Origin: Microbacteriaceae bacterium
GTDB lineage: Bacteria; Actinomycetota; Actinomycetes; Actinomycetales; Microbacteriaceae
Length of the DNA stretch: 64,000 nucleotides
Assembly (NCBI GenBank): GCA_024645175.1
Contig: JAHEGB010000001.1
Span: 62,001 to 126,000 of the forward strand
Reading direction: 5' to 3'
Shown here one piece after another: positions 46,014 through 54,528 of this stretch; the stretch's first letter is position 1; every line of letters starts with the position of its first letter. Made by a program: the position numbers and the translations under genes. The notes under the pieces were generated by a model that saw only the letters and a list, made by a program, of their open reading frames with translations, did no database searches and was not told where the DNA came from.

Positions 46014-46934
46014 GTGGTTGAACCAAGCGAGTTATATGAATTGCACAACGATGACTTCGATGTGCCTTCGAATCTGCACCTGATTGCGGCGCTCACCGGA
46101 TTCACAGACGCCGGCTCGACTATCCAGCAATTCGCTTCTCACGTTTTTGAAAACCTCGAACATCGAGTTGTAGCGATTTTCGATAACGACGAGTTGCTCG
46201 ACTACCGCTCGCGTCGCCCAGTGATGTACTTCGAGAAAGACCACATTTCGTCTTACGAACCATCGACGCTAGCTCTCTATTTGGTAACTGACGAAGTCGG
46301 TCAGAAGTTTCTATTTCTCAACGGATACGAACCGGACTTCAAGTGGGAAGCCTTCAGTCAGGCAATTTTCGATCTAGTTGATTACTTTGCCGTCGATGAT
46401 TTTTCTTGGGTTCACTCAATTCCGTTTCCGATTCCGCACACAAGATCTGTCGGTGTCACGATCTCTGGCAACCGCAAAGAGCTAATCGATCGCATTTCAG
46501 AATGGAAGCCTCAAACTCAGGTTCCCGGAAATGTTCTGCACCTGCTCGAATTCAGATTTGCAGAAGAAGAGTTTCCGACGGCGGGCTTCGTGATGCTTGT
46601 TCCCCATTACCTGAGCGACGTCGATTATCCTCAGTCGGCTGTAATGGCGTTTGAACAAATTGCTTCTGCTACCGGTTTGGTGTTTCCGACAGATGAATTG
46701 CGCGAGGCAGGCAAAGTCTTTCTCGTTGACTTATCTCGCAACGTTGCAGACAACCCAGAGCTAGCGAAAATGATAAGCACGCTAGAGCAGAGCTTCTCTA
46801 ATGAAGAGACCAACGTGCGCGGCCCGCGAATCTCTTCGCCAAAGCAAGAGGTTCCGAGTGCCGATGAAATTGCTGCCGAGCTCGAAGATTATTTGACGCT
46901 GAAGCGCAAGCAATCAAACGAAGACAGTGTCTAA
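46014..46934 (+). CDS. PAC2 family protein
   Basis: Protein of 306 residues of the PAC2 (proteasome assembly chaperone-like) family, recognisable by IAALTGFTDAGSTIQQF near the start and FVMLVPHYLSDVDYPQSAVMAFE. Cytoplasmic, no membrane segment. The family is common in actinobacteria but its bacterial role is unknown; most Microbacteriaceae lack 20S proteasomes, so a proteasome link is not implied. GTG start with no clear ribosome site; possibly leaderless. Overlaps the MFS gene by 8 bases. Confidence 0.85.
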   Translation: MVEPSELYELHNDDFDVPSNLHLIAALTGFTDAGSTIQQFASHVFENLEHRVVAIFDNDELLDYRSRRPVMYFEKDHISSYEPSTLALYLVTDEVGQKFLFLNGYEPDFKWEAFSQAIFDLVDYFAVDDFSWVHSIPFPIPHTRSVGVTISGNRKELIDRISEWKPQTQVPGNVLHLLEFRFAEEEFPTAGFVMLVPHYLSDVDYPQSAVMAFEQIASATGLVFPTDELREAGKVFLVDLSRNVADNPELAKMISTLEQSFSNEETNVRGPRISSPKQEVPSADEIAAELEDYLTLKRKQSNEDSV

Positions 46935-48177
46935 GCTCCACGGCAATGCCGTTATGGCGGCGGCGACCTTCGCCTACTTCGCCTCAGTCATGCAGCGTAG
47001 TTCAATGGGCGTTGGTTCGCTATCGGCTGTCGAAAAGTTTCACACCTCGGCTACGGCCCTCTCGGCTCTGGCCGTCTTTCAACTAGTTGTCTATGCGGTT
47101 ATGCAAATACCGGTTGGGGTGTTACTCGATCGCTTCGGTGCTCGAATCTTGATAATCATCGGAGCGATTTCGATGACCCTCGGTCAATTCATTGTCGCGC
47201 TCGCTCAAACAATTGAGGTCGCGTACATAGGTCGAATGCTTGTTGGTCTTGGCGATGCGTTCACTTTTATCTCAATGGTTCGATTGATCGTCGCTTGGAA
47301 TGAACCAAAGCAGGTGCCGAAACAACAACAGCTTTTGACAAGCCTTGGTCAGCTAGGGCAAATTGCGAGTGCAGTTCCATTTGCAATTTTGCTTGCAAAT
47401 ACGGGTTGGCAAAATGCGTTTGAGATCGCTGCGAGCATCGCTCTGCTAAGCGTTGTCTTTTCTGTCTTGTTCATAAAAAATGAACCAGAGCACGAGAAGC
47501 ACTCTCGTCACGAAATGACGATTCGCATTGCAACTAAACAGCTCGTCGAAAATATTCGGTTCGCGGGTGTGCGCATGAGTTTCTGGACGCACTTCACATT
47601 GCAATCATCGGGTTCGGTTTTTGCATTGCTGTGGGGAGTGCCATACCTCGTTTCTGGTCAAGGTCAAAGTCGTGAGTTTGCATCTTCGATGTTGATTTTT
47701 CAAACCGCACTCGGTTTGGTTTTAGGTTTCTTTCTAGGTTGGCTCGCATCGAACTATCCGCGCATGCGAGTTCGCGTTGTCGTGATTGTTGCGAGTGCCA
47801 TCATCTTCGCTTGGGTGGTCATGGCACTGCTTCCGGGTCGCGCACCGAGCTGGCTGCTTGTGACATTGGTATTTGTGATCGCAGCAGGCGGGCCGGCATC
47901 GATGCTTGCCCTCGATTTCTCTCGCACATTTACGCCGAAGGAGCGTCTTGGCTCGGCGAATGGTTTCGTGAATGTTGGCGGATTCCTAGCCACCTTTGTG
48001 ACGATGGCTGTCGCCGGAACGATTCTCGATTTCGTGCAACAGAGCACTGGGTCTAGCAGTCCTTATACGCTCGAGGGTTTTCGATGGGCAATGTCTGCGC
48101 AAATCGCAGTTCTTGGGCTTGGCCTAGCGATGTTCTTGCTTGAACTGCGCAAAACCAGGCAAACAGTCGACGTCTAG
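46927..48177 (+). CDS. MFS transporter
   Basis: Major facilitator superfamily permease of 416 residues with about 12 hydrophobic helices. The loop 2-3 motif LLDRFGARILIIIG and the loop 8-9 region SNYPRMRVRV fit the superfamily. It resembles the nitrate/sugar-phosphate-like actinobacterial permeases, but no substrate can be named. The GTG start overlaps the PAC2 gene by 8 bases, so the two are one operon. It is followed by the 183-base leader region of the principal sigma factor gene. Confidence 0.82.
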   Translation: MSKLHGNAVMAAATFAYFASVMQRSSMGVGSLSAVEKFHTSATALSALAVFQLVVYAVMQIPVGVLLDRFGARILIIIGAISMTLGQFIVALAQTIEVAYIGRMLVGLGDAFTFISMVRLIVAWNEPKQVPKQQQLLTSLGQLGQIASAVPFAILLANTGWQNAFEIAASIALLSVVFSVLFIKNEPEHEKHSRHEMTIRIATKQLVENIRFAGVRMSFWTHFTLQSSGSVFALLWGVPYLVSGQGQSREFASSMLIFQTALGLVLGFFLGWLASNYPRMRVRVVVIVASAIIFAWVVMALLPGRAPSWLLVTLVFVIAAGGPASMLALDFSRTFTPKERLGSANGFVNVGGFLATFVTMAVAGTILDFVQQSTGSSSPYTLEGFRWAMSAQIAVLGLGLAMFLLELRKTRQTVDV

Positions 48178-48360
48178 GAATAAATCGGCTGTTTTGCTGT
48201 TATTAGCAGTAGCAATTAGGGCGCTTACGGCTATTTGTCGGTGAATAGTGGCATAATTGTTCGCAGACCCAGTCATTCCGCAAGGACTTGACATGGGTCC
48301 AAGTTATGCCCGATTCATCCCAGTTTCACTGATCACAGGCACTGCCTGCAGGAGGCACCG
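48178..48360 (+). promoter_or_regulatory. leader region of the principal sigma factor gene
   Basis: 183 bases without an ORF. It holds a CATAAT -10-like box at 48252-48257 with no good -35 partner, and a TTGACA at 48289-48294 without a matching -10. A GGAGG ribosome site lies 7 bases before the ATG. No riboswitch-like structure recognised. Confidence 0.35.
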
Positions 48361-50190
48361 ATGGCTAGTAAGCAAGAAACTCCAAAGAAGCGAAGCTTCA
48401 TGGATAGGCTGACTGGCTCGCGGATCAAGGGGCAAACAGAGACCGTAGCAACAAAAGAGAGCAAGACCATTACCCCTTCAGCACCTAAGGCTGCAAAGCC
48501 AGCAAAAACTTCTAGCACCGCAAAAGCAGGTGCTAAGGCCACAGCCAAAGCCGCTACTAAGGCAGCACCTAAGGCCCCGGCTAAGGCAATTGTGAAGACC
48601 GACGCCAAGGCCAAGCCTGTGGCAAAGCCTGCCGCCAAGCCAGTGGCAAAGCCAGCAGCTAAGGCAAAGCCAGCTGCAAAAACTCCTGCGAAGGCAACCG
48701 AGAAGCCAAAGGCAGCCTCTAAGGCCAAGCCTGTCGCGAAGGCATCAGCAAAAGCTGCCGCCAAGCCTGCCAAGGCAACTGCAAAGTCAACTGCTAAGCC
48801 TGCCGCTAAAGCCAAGCCAGTTGCTAAAGCAGCTGCAAAGACTGCCGCTAAACCAGTTGCAAAGGCTGCAGCGAAGCCGGCTGCTAAGGCCAAGCCTGTC
48901 GCGAAGGCACCTGCAAAAGCTGTTGCGAAGCCAGCTGCAAAGGTCAAGTCAGAAGCCAAAGCACCAGCCAAGCCAGCGGCTAAGTCGACCGGACCTGCTG
49001 CGAAGTCAAAGCCGGTAACCGAGAAGAAGCCGGCCAAGGGTGCAAAGTTGCCTAAGGGCATGGAGGCCGAAGACGAAGAAGAATTAGACGATGACGTCGA
49101 TGACCTTCCGATCGAAGTGATCGTCGCTGAGGCTGGCACTGCCGTCGACCTAACCGCTGAAGAAGAAGTTCATCACGACGACGACGAAGAGCCAAAAGAA
49201 GACCACCCTGAAGGTGTTCTCGTCTTTGACAATAAAAAAGAAGACGACATTCCGGTTCAGACAATTTCAATCACCGGAGCGACGGCTGACCCTGTTAAGG
49301 ACTACCTAAAGCAAATCGGCAAGGTAGCGCTTCTTAACGCAGAGCTCGAGGTAGACCTTGCCAAGCGCATCGAAGCGGGTCTGTTCGCTGAAGAGAAACT
49401 TGCTACCGACAAGAAACTCAGCAAAGAAATGCACAAAGACTTGACCTGGGTTGCCAAAGACGGCCAGCGCGCAAAGGCTCACTTGCTAGAAGCTAACTTG
49501 CGCTTGGTGGTTTCGCTTGCAAAGCGATACACCGGTCGCGGAATGCAATTTCTTGACTTGATTCAAGAAGGAAACCTCGGACTCATCCGTGCAGTTGAAA
49601 AGTTCGACTACACAAAGGGTTATAAGTTCTCGACATATGCAACCTGGTGGATTCGCCAGGCAATCACTCGTGCGATGGCAGACCAGGCTCGAACCATTCG
49701 TATTCCGGTTCACATGGTTGAAGTTATTAACAAGCTTGCGCGTGTTCAGCGTCAGTTGTTGCAAGACCTTGGTCGCGAGCCATCACCAGAAGAACTAGCA
49801 CGCGAACTAGACATGACTCCTGAAAAGGTCGTTGAAGTTCAGAAATACGGTCGCGAACCGATTTCACTATCGACACCGCTTGGTGAAGATGGCGACAGCG
49901 AGTTCGGCGATCTCATCGAAGACGTTGAAGCAGTTTCGCCAGTTGAGGCGTCTGTTGCAAAGGCTCGAAACGAAGCGATTGAGAGATTGCTTGCCGGTCT
50001 AACTGAGCGCGAAGCGCGAGTCATCAAGTCACGTTACGGACTCGTCGATGGCATTTCGAAGACTCTCGATCAGATCGGTGAAGAGCTTGGCGTTACCCGC
50101 GAGCGCATTCGTCAGATCGAAGCCAAGACGATGCACAAGTTGCAGCACCCGTCACGCGCACAGGCGCTCAGGGACTTCGTAGGCCAGTAA
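48361..50190 (+). CDS. sigA: principal RNA polymerase sigma factor
   Basis: Housekeeping sigma-70 (SigA/HrdB type), 609 residues. Residues about 40-230 are an extended Lys/Ala/Pro-rich repeat region ([13 protein letters not shown]-like), followed by an acidic segment to about 300. Then regions 1.2 ([16 protein letters not shown]), 2 ([43 protein letters not shown]), 3 and 4.2 ([23 protein letters not shown]). Actinobacterial SigA proteins often have long basic N-termini that may contact DNA; this one is at the long end. GGAGG precedes the ATG. It touches the MurT-like gene by one base. Confidence 0.97.
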   Translation: MASKQETPKKRSFMDRLTGSRIKGQTETVATKESKTITPSAPKAAKPAKTSSTAKAGAKATAKAATKAAPKAPAKAIVKTDAKAKPVAKPAAKPVAKPAAKAKPAAKTPAKATEKPKAASKAKPVAKASAKAAAKPAKATAKSTAKPAAKAKPVAKAAAKTAAKPVAKAAAKPAAKAKPVAKAPAKAVAKPAAKVKSEAKAPAKPAAKSTGPAAKSKPVTEKKPAKGAKLPKGMEAEDEEELDDDVDDLPIEVIVAEAGTAVDLTAEEEVHHDDDEEPKEDHPEGVLVFDNKKEDDIPVQTISITGATADPVKDYLKQIGKVALLNAELEVDLAKRIEAGLFAEEKLATDKKLSKEMHKDLTWVAKDGQRAKAHLLEANLRLVVSLAKRYTGRGMQFLDLIQEGNLGLIRAVEKFDYTKGYKFSTYATWWIRQAITRAMADQARTIRIPVHMVEVINKLARVQRQLLQDLGREPSPEELARELDMTPEKVVEVQKYGREPISLSTPLGEDGDSEFGDLIEDVEAVSPVEASVAKARNEAIERLLAGLTEREARVIKSRYGLVDGISKTLDQIGEELGVTRERIRQIEAKTMHKLQHPSRAQALRDFVGQ

Positions 50191-51452
50191 TGCTCTACCT
50201 TCCGGCGATTGCTTTTGGTCGCTTTGCGCGAGTCGCCATCAGGCGGTTTCGCCCAGGCGGCGGTTCAGCCCTGCCCGGATTGCTGTTGAGCAAGGTTGCT
50301 CCAAAACTTCTCGCCAAGTCATTGCGTTCTTTTCCTCAGGGATTGGTCGTAATCACTGGTTCGGCCGGCAAGTCGACAACAACAAAAATGGTTGTTGCAA
50401 TAGCTCGAGCTCATGGTCTTCACGTGTTCACGAACCCGTCAACCGCAAACATTCGTCAGGGCTTCTTCTCTGCGATTATCGAGCGCAGCAATCTGTTTGG
50501 GCGAATTCCTGGTGACATTGCAATTCTCGAAATGGATGAAGGTCACGCCGAGTCAATTACCGCCGAGGTTGCGCCTCGCATCGTCACGCTTTTGAATGTT
50601 CTCGAAGACCAGCTCGATAGATTCGTTGACCCCGCTTTGGTTAGAGAAAAGTTGGCCGAGGTTGCAGATCGAGCAACCCAAACTGTATTGCTGAACGCCG
50701 ATGACCAGAACATCTTGCTCATCGACAAAGAGAAGCAATTAGCCGAGAAGCAATTCTTTGGCATCGCTAGCAATGTTCTAGGCGAATCTGATCTCGGTGT
50801 AGCGCCAACTTATTTGTCGGAAATTGCTCGACCGAAGGTTGCTGCCGAGGTTGCTAATCTCAACGGCAAACGCTGCACCGTGCACATTGCAGAACGTGAG
50901 GCGATTTTCGATTTGCCAAATCGCGGTATGCACTATGCTCTCGACGCCGTAGCCGCGCTCAGCACAGCGGCCAGCATTCTTGGCGACCAGTTTGACTTAG
51001 AACTCGCAGAGCGTGTGTTGAACGAGCTACCTCCCGTTTTCGCCAGGGGAGAGACCGTGACAATCAATGGTCAAGAGGTCGAATTCGTTCTAGTTCAGAA
51101 TCCAACCTCGTTTCAGCTCAACCTCGACAATCTCGATTTGCCCGTTGAGCGCTTGATGATTGCTATCGGTCGAGATGTTCATGACCCTTCGTGGTTGTGG
51201 ACCGTCGACTTTTCAAAGTTAAGTCGGGTTGATGTCGTAAGCGGATACAACTGCGCAGAAATTGCACTTCGCCTTGCCTACGAGAACGTCGAAATGGACT
51301 TCGTCGACGAAGACCTATTTGTCGCTATCGACAATTTCTTGGCTTTGCCAGCGCCAGCAGCTGGGGTCAAGACCGTTCTATTTTCTGCTGACGCAATGCG
51401 ACGCCTTAGAAGGCACCTTGGCTTCACGAGCCCTGACGAGGTTGAGCGATGA
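50190..51452 (+). CDS. MurT-like Mur ligase
   Basis: Mur-ligase-family ATP-dependent ligase of 420 residues like MurT, which amidates the D-Glu of lipid II together with GatD. P-loop VVITGSAGKSTTTKM, Mur domain segments LEMDEGHAESI and LNVLEDQLDRFVD, NADDQN, and the C-terminal DUF1727-type region (LVQNPTSFQLNL, IGRDVHDPSWLWTVDF). Known MurT proteins carry a four-Cys zinc ribbon inserted in the middle domain; here the whole protein has only two cysteines (KRC and YNC), so the ribbon is gone. The partner gene overlaps by 4 bases. Role may be altered; see findings. Confidence 0.8.
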   Translation: MLYLPAIAFGRFARVAIRRFRPGGGSALPGLLLSKVAPKLLAKSLRSFPQGLVVITGSAGKSTTTKMVVAIARAHGLHVFTNPSTANIRQGFFSAIIERSNLFGRIPGDIAILEMDEGHAESITAEVAPRIVTLLNVLEDQLDRFVDPALVREKLAEVADRATQTVLLNADDQNILLIDKEKQLAEKQFFGIASNVLGESDLGVAPTYLSEIARPKVAAEVANLNGKRCTVHIAEREAIFDLPNRGMHYALDAVAALSTAASILGDQFDLELAERVLNELPPVFARGETVTINGQEVEFVLVQNPTSFQLNLDNLDLPVERLMIAIGRDVHDPSWLWTVDFSKLSRVDVVSGYNCAEIALRLAYENVEMDFVDEDLFVAIDNFLALPAPAAGVKTVLFSADAMRRLRRHLGFTSPDEVER

Positions 51453-52072
51453 TTCGTCTTCTTGAGCTTTACCCAGAGCACCTCAACCTAAACGGCGACC
51501 GCGGAAACTTGTTGGTTCTTCAGCGCCGACTCGAGTGGGCTCAGGTTCCGGTGCAGACTTTCGTTCACCGGGCCGGCCAGCCTATGCCAGCAACGCGACC
51601 AGACTTCGTTTTGCTCGGTCACGGATCACCGGCAGCCTGGCGTCAGGTTTACGGTGATTTGGCTCGCATCGTGCCTCAACTCGAACAGTGGATGACCGAG
51701 GGTACACAGGTCTTGGCCGTCTCGAGTGGTTTTGCTGCTCTGCACGGATTGGTCAAGGGCTTGAAGTCATCGATTGATAGACGCGAGAGAACTTCAAAGT
51801 TCGTTGAGGTTTCGATTGGTGATCAAAGTGTTGTTGGTTACCTGAACAGTGATCTTGAATTAGAGCCATTTTCGCGTATCGAAAATCTGATTGGCACGCT
51901 ACTGCACGGGCCAGTTCTGGCGAAGAACGTTTGGCTAGCAGACGAAATTATCGAGAAGTTCCTAGTGGCAAAACCAGAATTGGTTCAAACGCTACAAGTT
52001 GAGAAATTCGAACAGGTTGCTAAGTTTGCAAGCCAAGCAAGCGAACTTGCAAGCGAATTAGCGCGAGAGTAG
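51449..52072 (+). CDS. GatD-like subunit without catalytic cysteine
   Basis: GATase1-fold protein of 207 residues corresponding to GatD, the glutaminase partner of MurT. Similarity is seen in LLELYPEHLNLNGDRGNLLVLQRR at the start and LLHGPVLAKNVWLADE (His153). The nucleophile elbow, normally GxCxG, reads LAVSSGFAA with Ser92 in place of Cys. The protein contains no cysteine at all and is about 35 residues shorter than S. aureus GatD between this site and the His. It should not hydrolyse glutamine. It overlaps the MurT-like gene by 4 bases and overlaps the convergent DUF7455 gene end by 15 bases. Confidence 0.75.
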   Translation: MIRLLELYPEHLNLNGDRGNLLVLQRRLEWAQVPVQTFVHRAGQPMPATRPDFVLLGHGSPAAWRQVYGDLARIVPQLEQWMTEGTQVLAVSSGFAALHGLVKGLKSSIDRRERTSKFVEVSIGDQSVVGYLNSDLELEPFSRIENLIGTLLHGPVLAKNVWLADEIIEKFLVAKPELVQTLQVEKFEQVAKFASQASELASELARE

Positions 52073-52273
52073 CTTCTCAGTCTCGTCGTGCCAGTTGAGA
52101 GCGATTGGCTCAAGAGCTTCGCGCTTTTCGTTGCCGTGGTGGCCACAGAACAAGAGTTCACCGGTTGCTAGCTCAACTCGAATGTAAGCCTGAGCTCCGC
52201 ACTCATCGCAGCGATCTGCAGCGGTCAGTTCGGTAACTTCTTCTGGCTCTTGTTCGATTTCAGTTGATTGCAT
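52058..52273 (-). CDS. DUF7455 zinc-binding protein
   Basis: Small acidic protein of 71 residues with a metal-binding pattern CDECGAQAYIRVE...LLFCGHHGNE, typical of a short actinobacterial family (DUF7455) found near sigA and topoisomerase genes. Function unknown. The ORF track extends to 52363, but the ATG at 52273 is preceded by GGAAGG at 7 bases and is the better start; it also allows the promoter at 52291-52318. The 3' end overlaps the GatD-like gene. Confidence 0.85.
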   Translation of the reverse strand: MQSTEIEQEPEEVTELTAADRCDECGAQAYIRVELATGELLFCGHHGNEKREALEPIALNWHDETEKLLSR

Positions 52274-52290
52274 GTAAATTCCTTCCGGTG

Positions 52291-52318
52291 CATCTATCTC
52301 AACACAGACATGCGACAA
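52291..52318 (-). promoter_or_regulatory. candidate promoter of the DUF7455 gene
   Basis: On the minus strand TTGTCG and TAGATG separated by 16 bases; the predicted start lies about 10 bases before the ribosome site region of the ATG at 52273. Confidence 0.45.
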
Positions 52319-52328
52319 AACAGTCCCA

Positions 52329-52356
52329 TTGACACTCGATTTCGCTAACAGAGAAT
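52329..52356 (+). promoter_or_regulatory. candidate parE promoter
   Basis: A perfect TTGACA and GAGAAT with a 16-base spacer, 57 bases before the parE GTG. Back-to-back with the DUF7455 promoter. Confidence 0.45.
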
Positions 52357-52413
52357 TTTTCACGTGCCGTGTAAATCCAAGGCTTCGAAGCCCGTCGCAG
52401 GTAGCATTGCCGG

Positions 52414-54495
52414 GTGTCTAAGAGCGAATATTCAGCCCGCCATCTCTCGGTTCTAGAGGGACTCGAGGCCGTTCGCAAGCGCCCCGGAATGTACATCGGT
52501 TCCACCGATTCGCGCGGTCTCATGCACTGCCTCTGGGAGATCATTGACAACTCTGTTGACGAAGCGCTTGCTGGTCACGGCAACGACATTTCAATCGTCT
52601 TGCACAAAGATTCGAGCGTGGAGGTTCGCGACAAGGCTCGAGGAATCCCCGTCGACATAGAACCAAAAACTGGCCTCTCAGGTGTCGAGGTAGTTTTCAC
52701 CAAGCTGCACGCCGGTGGAAAGTTCGGCTCGGGTTCATACGCTGCCTCGGGTGGTTTGCACGGTGTCGGTGCCTCTGTTGTCAACGCTCTGTCTGAGCGC
52801 CTAGACGTCGAGGTCGATCGCGACGGCAAGACCTATTCCATGTCTTTCAGACGTGGCGAGCCAGGTATTTTTGACGACTCTAAGGGCATCAAGCCAAACA
52901 ACCCGTTCAAGCCTTTTGAAGACGGATCGATTCTTCGAGAAGTTGGCAAGGTTGCGAAGAACACAACCGGAACCCGTGTTCGCTACTGGTCTGACCCACA
53001 GATTTTCATAAAAGACGCCAATTTCAGCATGGCAGATCTGACCGACCGTGCGCGACAGACAGCCTTCTTGGTGCCTGGTCTAGGCATCAACATCGATGAC
53101 CAACGCTCTGGAAAATCTGAGAAACAGGAATTCAAGTTTGCCGGCGGCATCGTCGAATTCGCGAACTACCTTGCAAAAGATGCCGCGCTCACGTCAACTT
53201 GGCGTCTTTCTGGCAGTGGCGACTTTACAGAAACTATTCCGGTGCTTGGCGAAGATGGCAACATGGTTAGTCGCGAGGTTTCTCGCAACTGCGAGGTAGA
53301 CATCGCAGTTCGATGGGGAACCGGTTACGACACCGAGATCAAGTCATTCGTAAACATCATCGCGACGCCTAAGGGCGGCTCTCACATCGCAGGTTTCGAG
53401 CAAGCTCTACTGAAGACTCTTCGCGGCCACATTGAAACCAACTCTCGCAAGCTAAAAGTTGGAAACGACAAGGTTGAGAAAGAAGATATTCTCAGCGGAC
53501 TCACGGCGGTCGTTACGGTTCGTCTTGCAGAGCCTCAGTTCGAGGGCCAGACCAAAGAGGTTCTCGGCACGCCTGCAGTAAAGAACATCGTTTCTAACGT
53601 CATCACGAAGACACTAAACGAGCGTTTCAACAGTTCAAAACGCGACGACAAGGCTCAATCGGCTCTTCTTCTAGAAAAGATTGTTGCTGAGATGAAGTCT
53701 CGAGTCTCGGCCCGTGCGCACAAAGAAACCCAGCGTCGCAAGAACGCTCTCGAGAGTTCATCTCTGCCAAGCAAGTTGGTTGACTGCCGCACTTCAGAGA
53801 CTCTCGTCAGTGAACTCTTCATTGTTGAGGGTGATTCGGCTCTCGGAACTGCCAAGCTTGCTCGCAACAGTGAGTACCAAGCGTTGTTGCCGATTCGCGG
53901 AAAGATCTTGAACGTTCAAAAGGCTTCTGTTTCAGACATGCTGTCTAACACAGAGTGCGCGTCTATCATCCAGGTAATTGGCGCTGGCTCTGGCAGGTCT
54001 TTCGATATCGAGATGGCTCGCTACGGAAAAGTCATTTTGATGAGCGATGCCGATGTCGATGGTGCGCACATTCGAACATTGCTGCTAACCCTGATCTATC
54101 GCTACATGAAGCCACTTCTAGAAGATGGTCGCGTTTATGCTGCTGTGCCGCCGCTTCACCGTGTTGAGGTCATAAACCACGGCAGCAAGGCAAATGAAGT
54201 GATTTACACCTACTCGCAGGCTGAGCTCGAGAATCTGCTCACGAAGCTTGAGAAGGCCGGCAAACGCTATAAAGAGCCAATTCAGCGCTATAAGGGCTTG
54301 GGCGAAATGGATGCAGATCAGTTGGCCGAGACAACCATGGATAGGTCGAGGCGCACACTTCGACGAGTGAACATTCTCGATGCCGAATTTGCAGAGAAAA
54401 CTTTTGAACTACTAATGGGCAATGAAGTAGCGCCGCGACGTGACTTCATCGTTGACTCGGCAGACAGCTTCGAACGCGAAAGAATCGACGCCTAA
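52414..54495 (+). CDS. parE: DNA topoisomerase IV subunit B
   Basis: ATPase subunit of a type IIA topoisomerase, 693 residues. GHKL ATPase motifs: RKRPGMYIGS, EIIDNSVDEALAGHG and GGLHGVGASVVNALS. TOPRIM motifs EGDSALGTAKLARN, PIRGKILNVQKAS and the Asp pair in LMSDADVDGAHI. PIQRYKGLGEMDADQL is near the end. It pairs with the convergent ParC-like gene. I call it ParE rather than GyrB from its partner, which lacks the GyrA box, and from its position near sigA as in Streptomyces. GTG start. Confidence 0.88.
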   Translation: MSKSEYSARHLSVLEGLEAVRKRPGMYIGSTDSRGLMHCLWEIIDNSVDEALAGHGNDISIVLHKDSSVEVRDKARGIPVDIEPKTGLSGVEVVFTKLHAGGKFGSGSYAASGGLHGVGASVVNALSERLDVEVDRDGKTYSMSFRRGEPGIFDDSKGIKPNNPFKPFEDGSILREVGKVAKNTTGTRVRYWSDPQIFIKDANFSMADLTDRARQTAFLVPGLGINIDDQRSGKSEKQEFKFAGGIVEFANYLAKDAALTSTWRLSGSGDFTETIPVLGEDGNMVSREVSRNCEVDIAVRWGTGYDTEIKSFVNIIATPKGGSHIAGFEQALLKTLRGHIETNSRKLKVGNDKVEKEDILSGLTAVVTVRLAEPQFEGQTKEVLGTPAVKNIVSNVITKTLNERFNSSKRDDKAQSALLLEKIVAEMKSRVSARAHKETQRRKNALESSSLPSKLVDCRTSETLVSELFIVEGDSALGTAKLARNSEYQALLPIRGKILNVQKASVSDMLSNTECASIIQVIGAGSGRSFDIEMARYGKVILMSDADVDGAHIRTLLLTLIYRYMKPLLEDGRVYAAVPPLHRVEVINHGSKANEVIYTYSQAELENLLTKLEKAGKRYKEPIQRYKGLGEMDADQLAETTMDRSRRTLRRVNILDAEFAEKTFELLMGNEVAPRRDFIVDSADSFERERIDA

Positions 54496-54498
54496 ACA

Positions 54499-54516
54499 AA
54501 CAGCTTTGTTGCTGTT
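54499..54516. terminator. small hairpin between parE and parC ends
   Basis: AACAGC-TTTGTT-GCTGTT, a 6-pair stem in the 33-base convergent gap. No long T tract; weak terminator at best. Confidence 0.4.
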
Positions 54517-54528
54517 CATCCATGTTGA

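Noticed and set aside
46014-46934. PAC2 protein as evidence for a proteasome
   Set aside because: No proteasome subunits or Pup system genes are in the window, and PAC2 proteins are widespread in bacteria without them.
48289-48310. TTGACA in the sigA leader as a -35 box
   Set aside because: No -10-like hexamer at 16-18 bases downstream; TATGCC is only 11 bases away.
48333-49139. 268-residue Ala/Gly-rich minus-strand ORF
   Set aside because: It is the antisense shadow of the Lys/Ala repeat region of sigA; composition is low complexity and no ribosome site or family match is seen.
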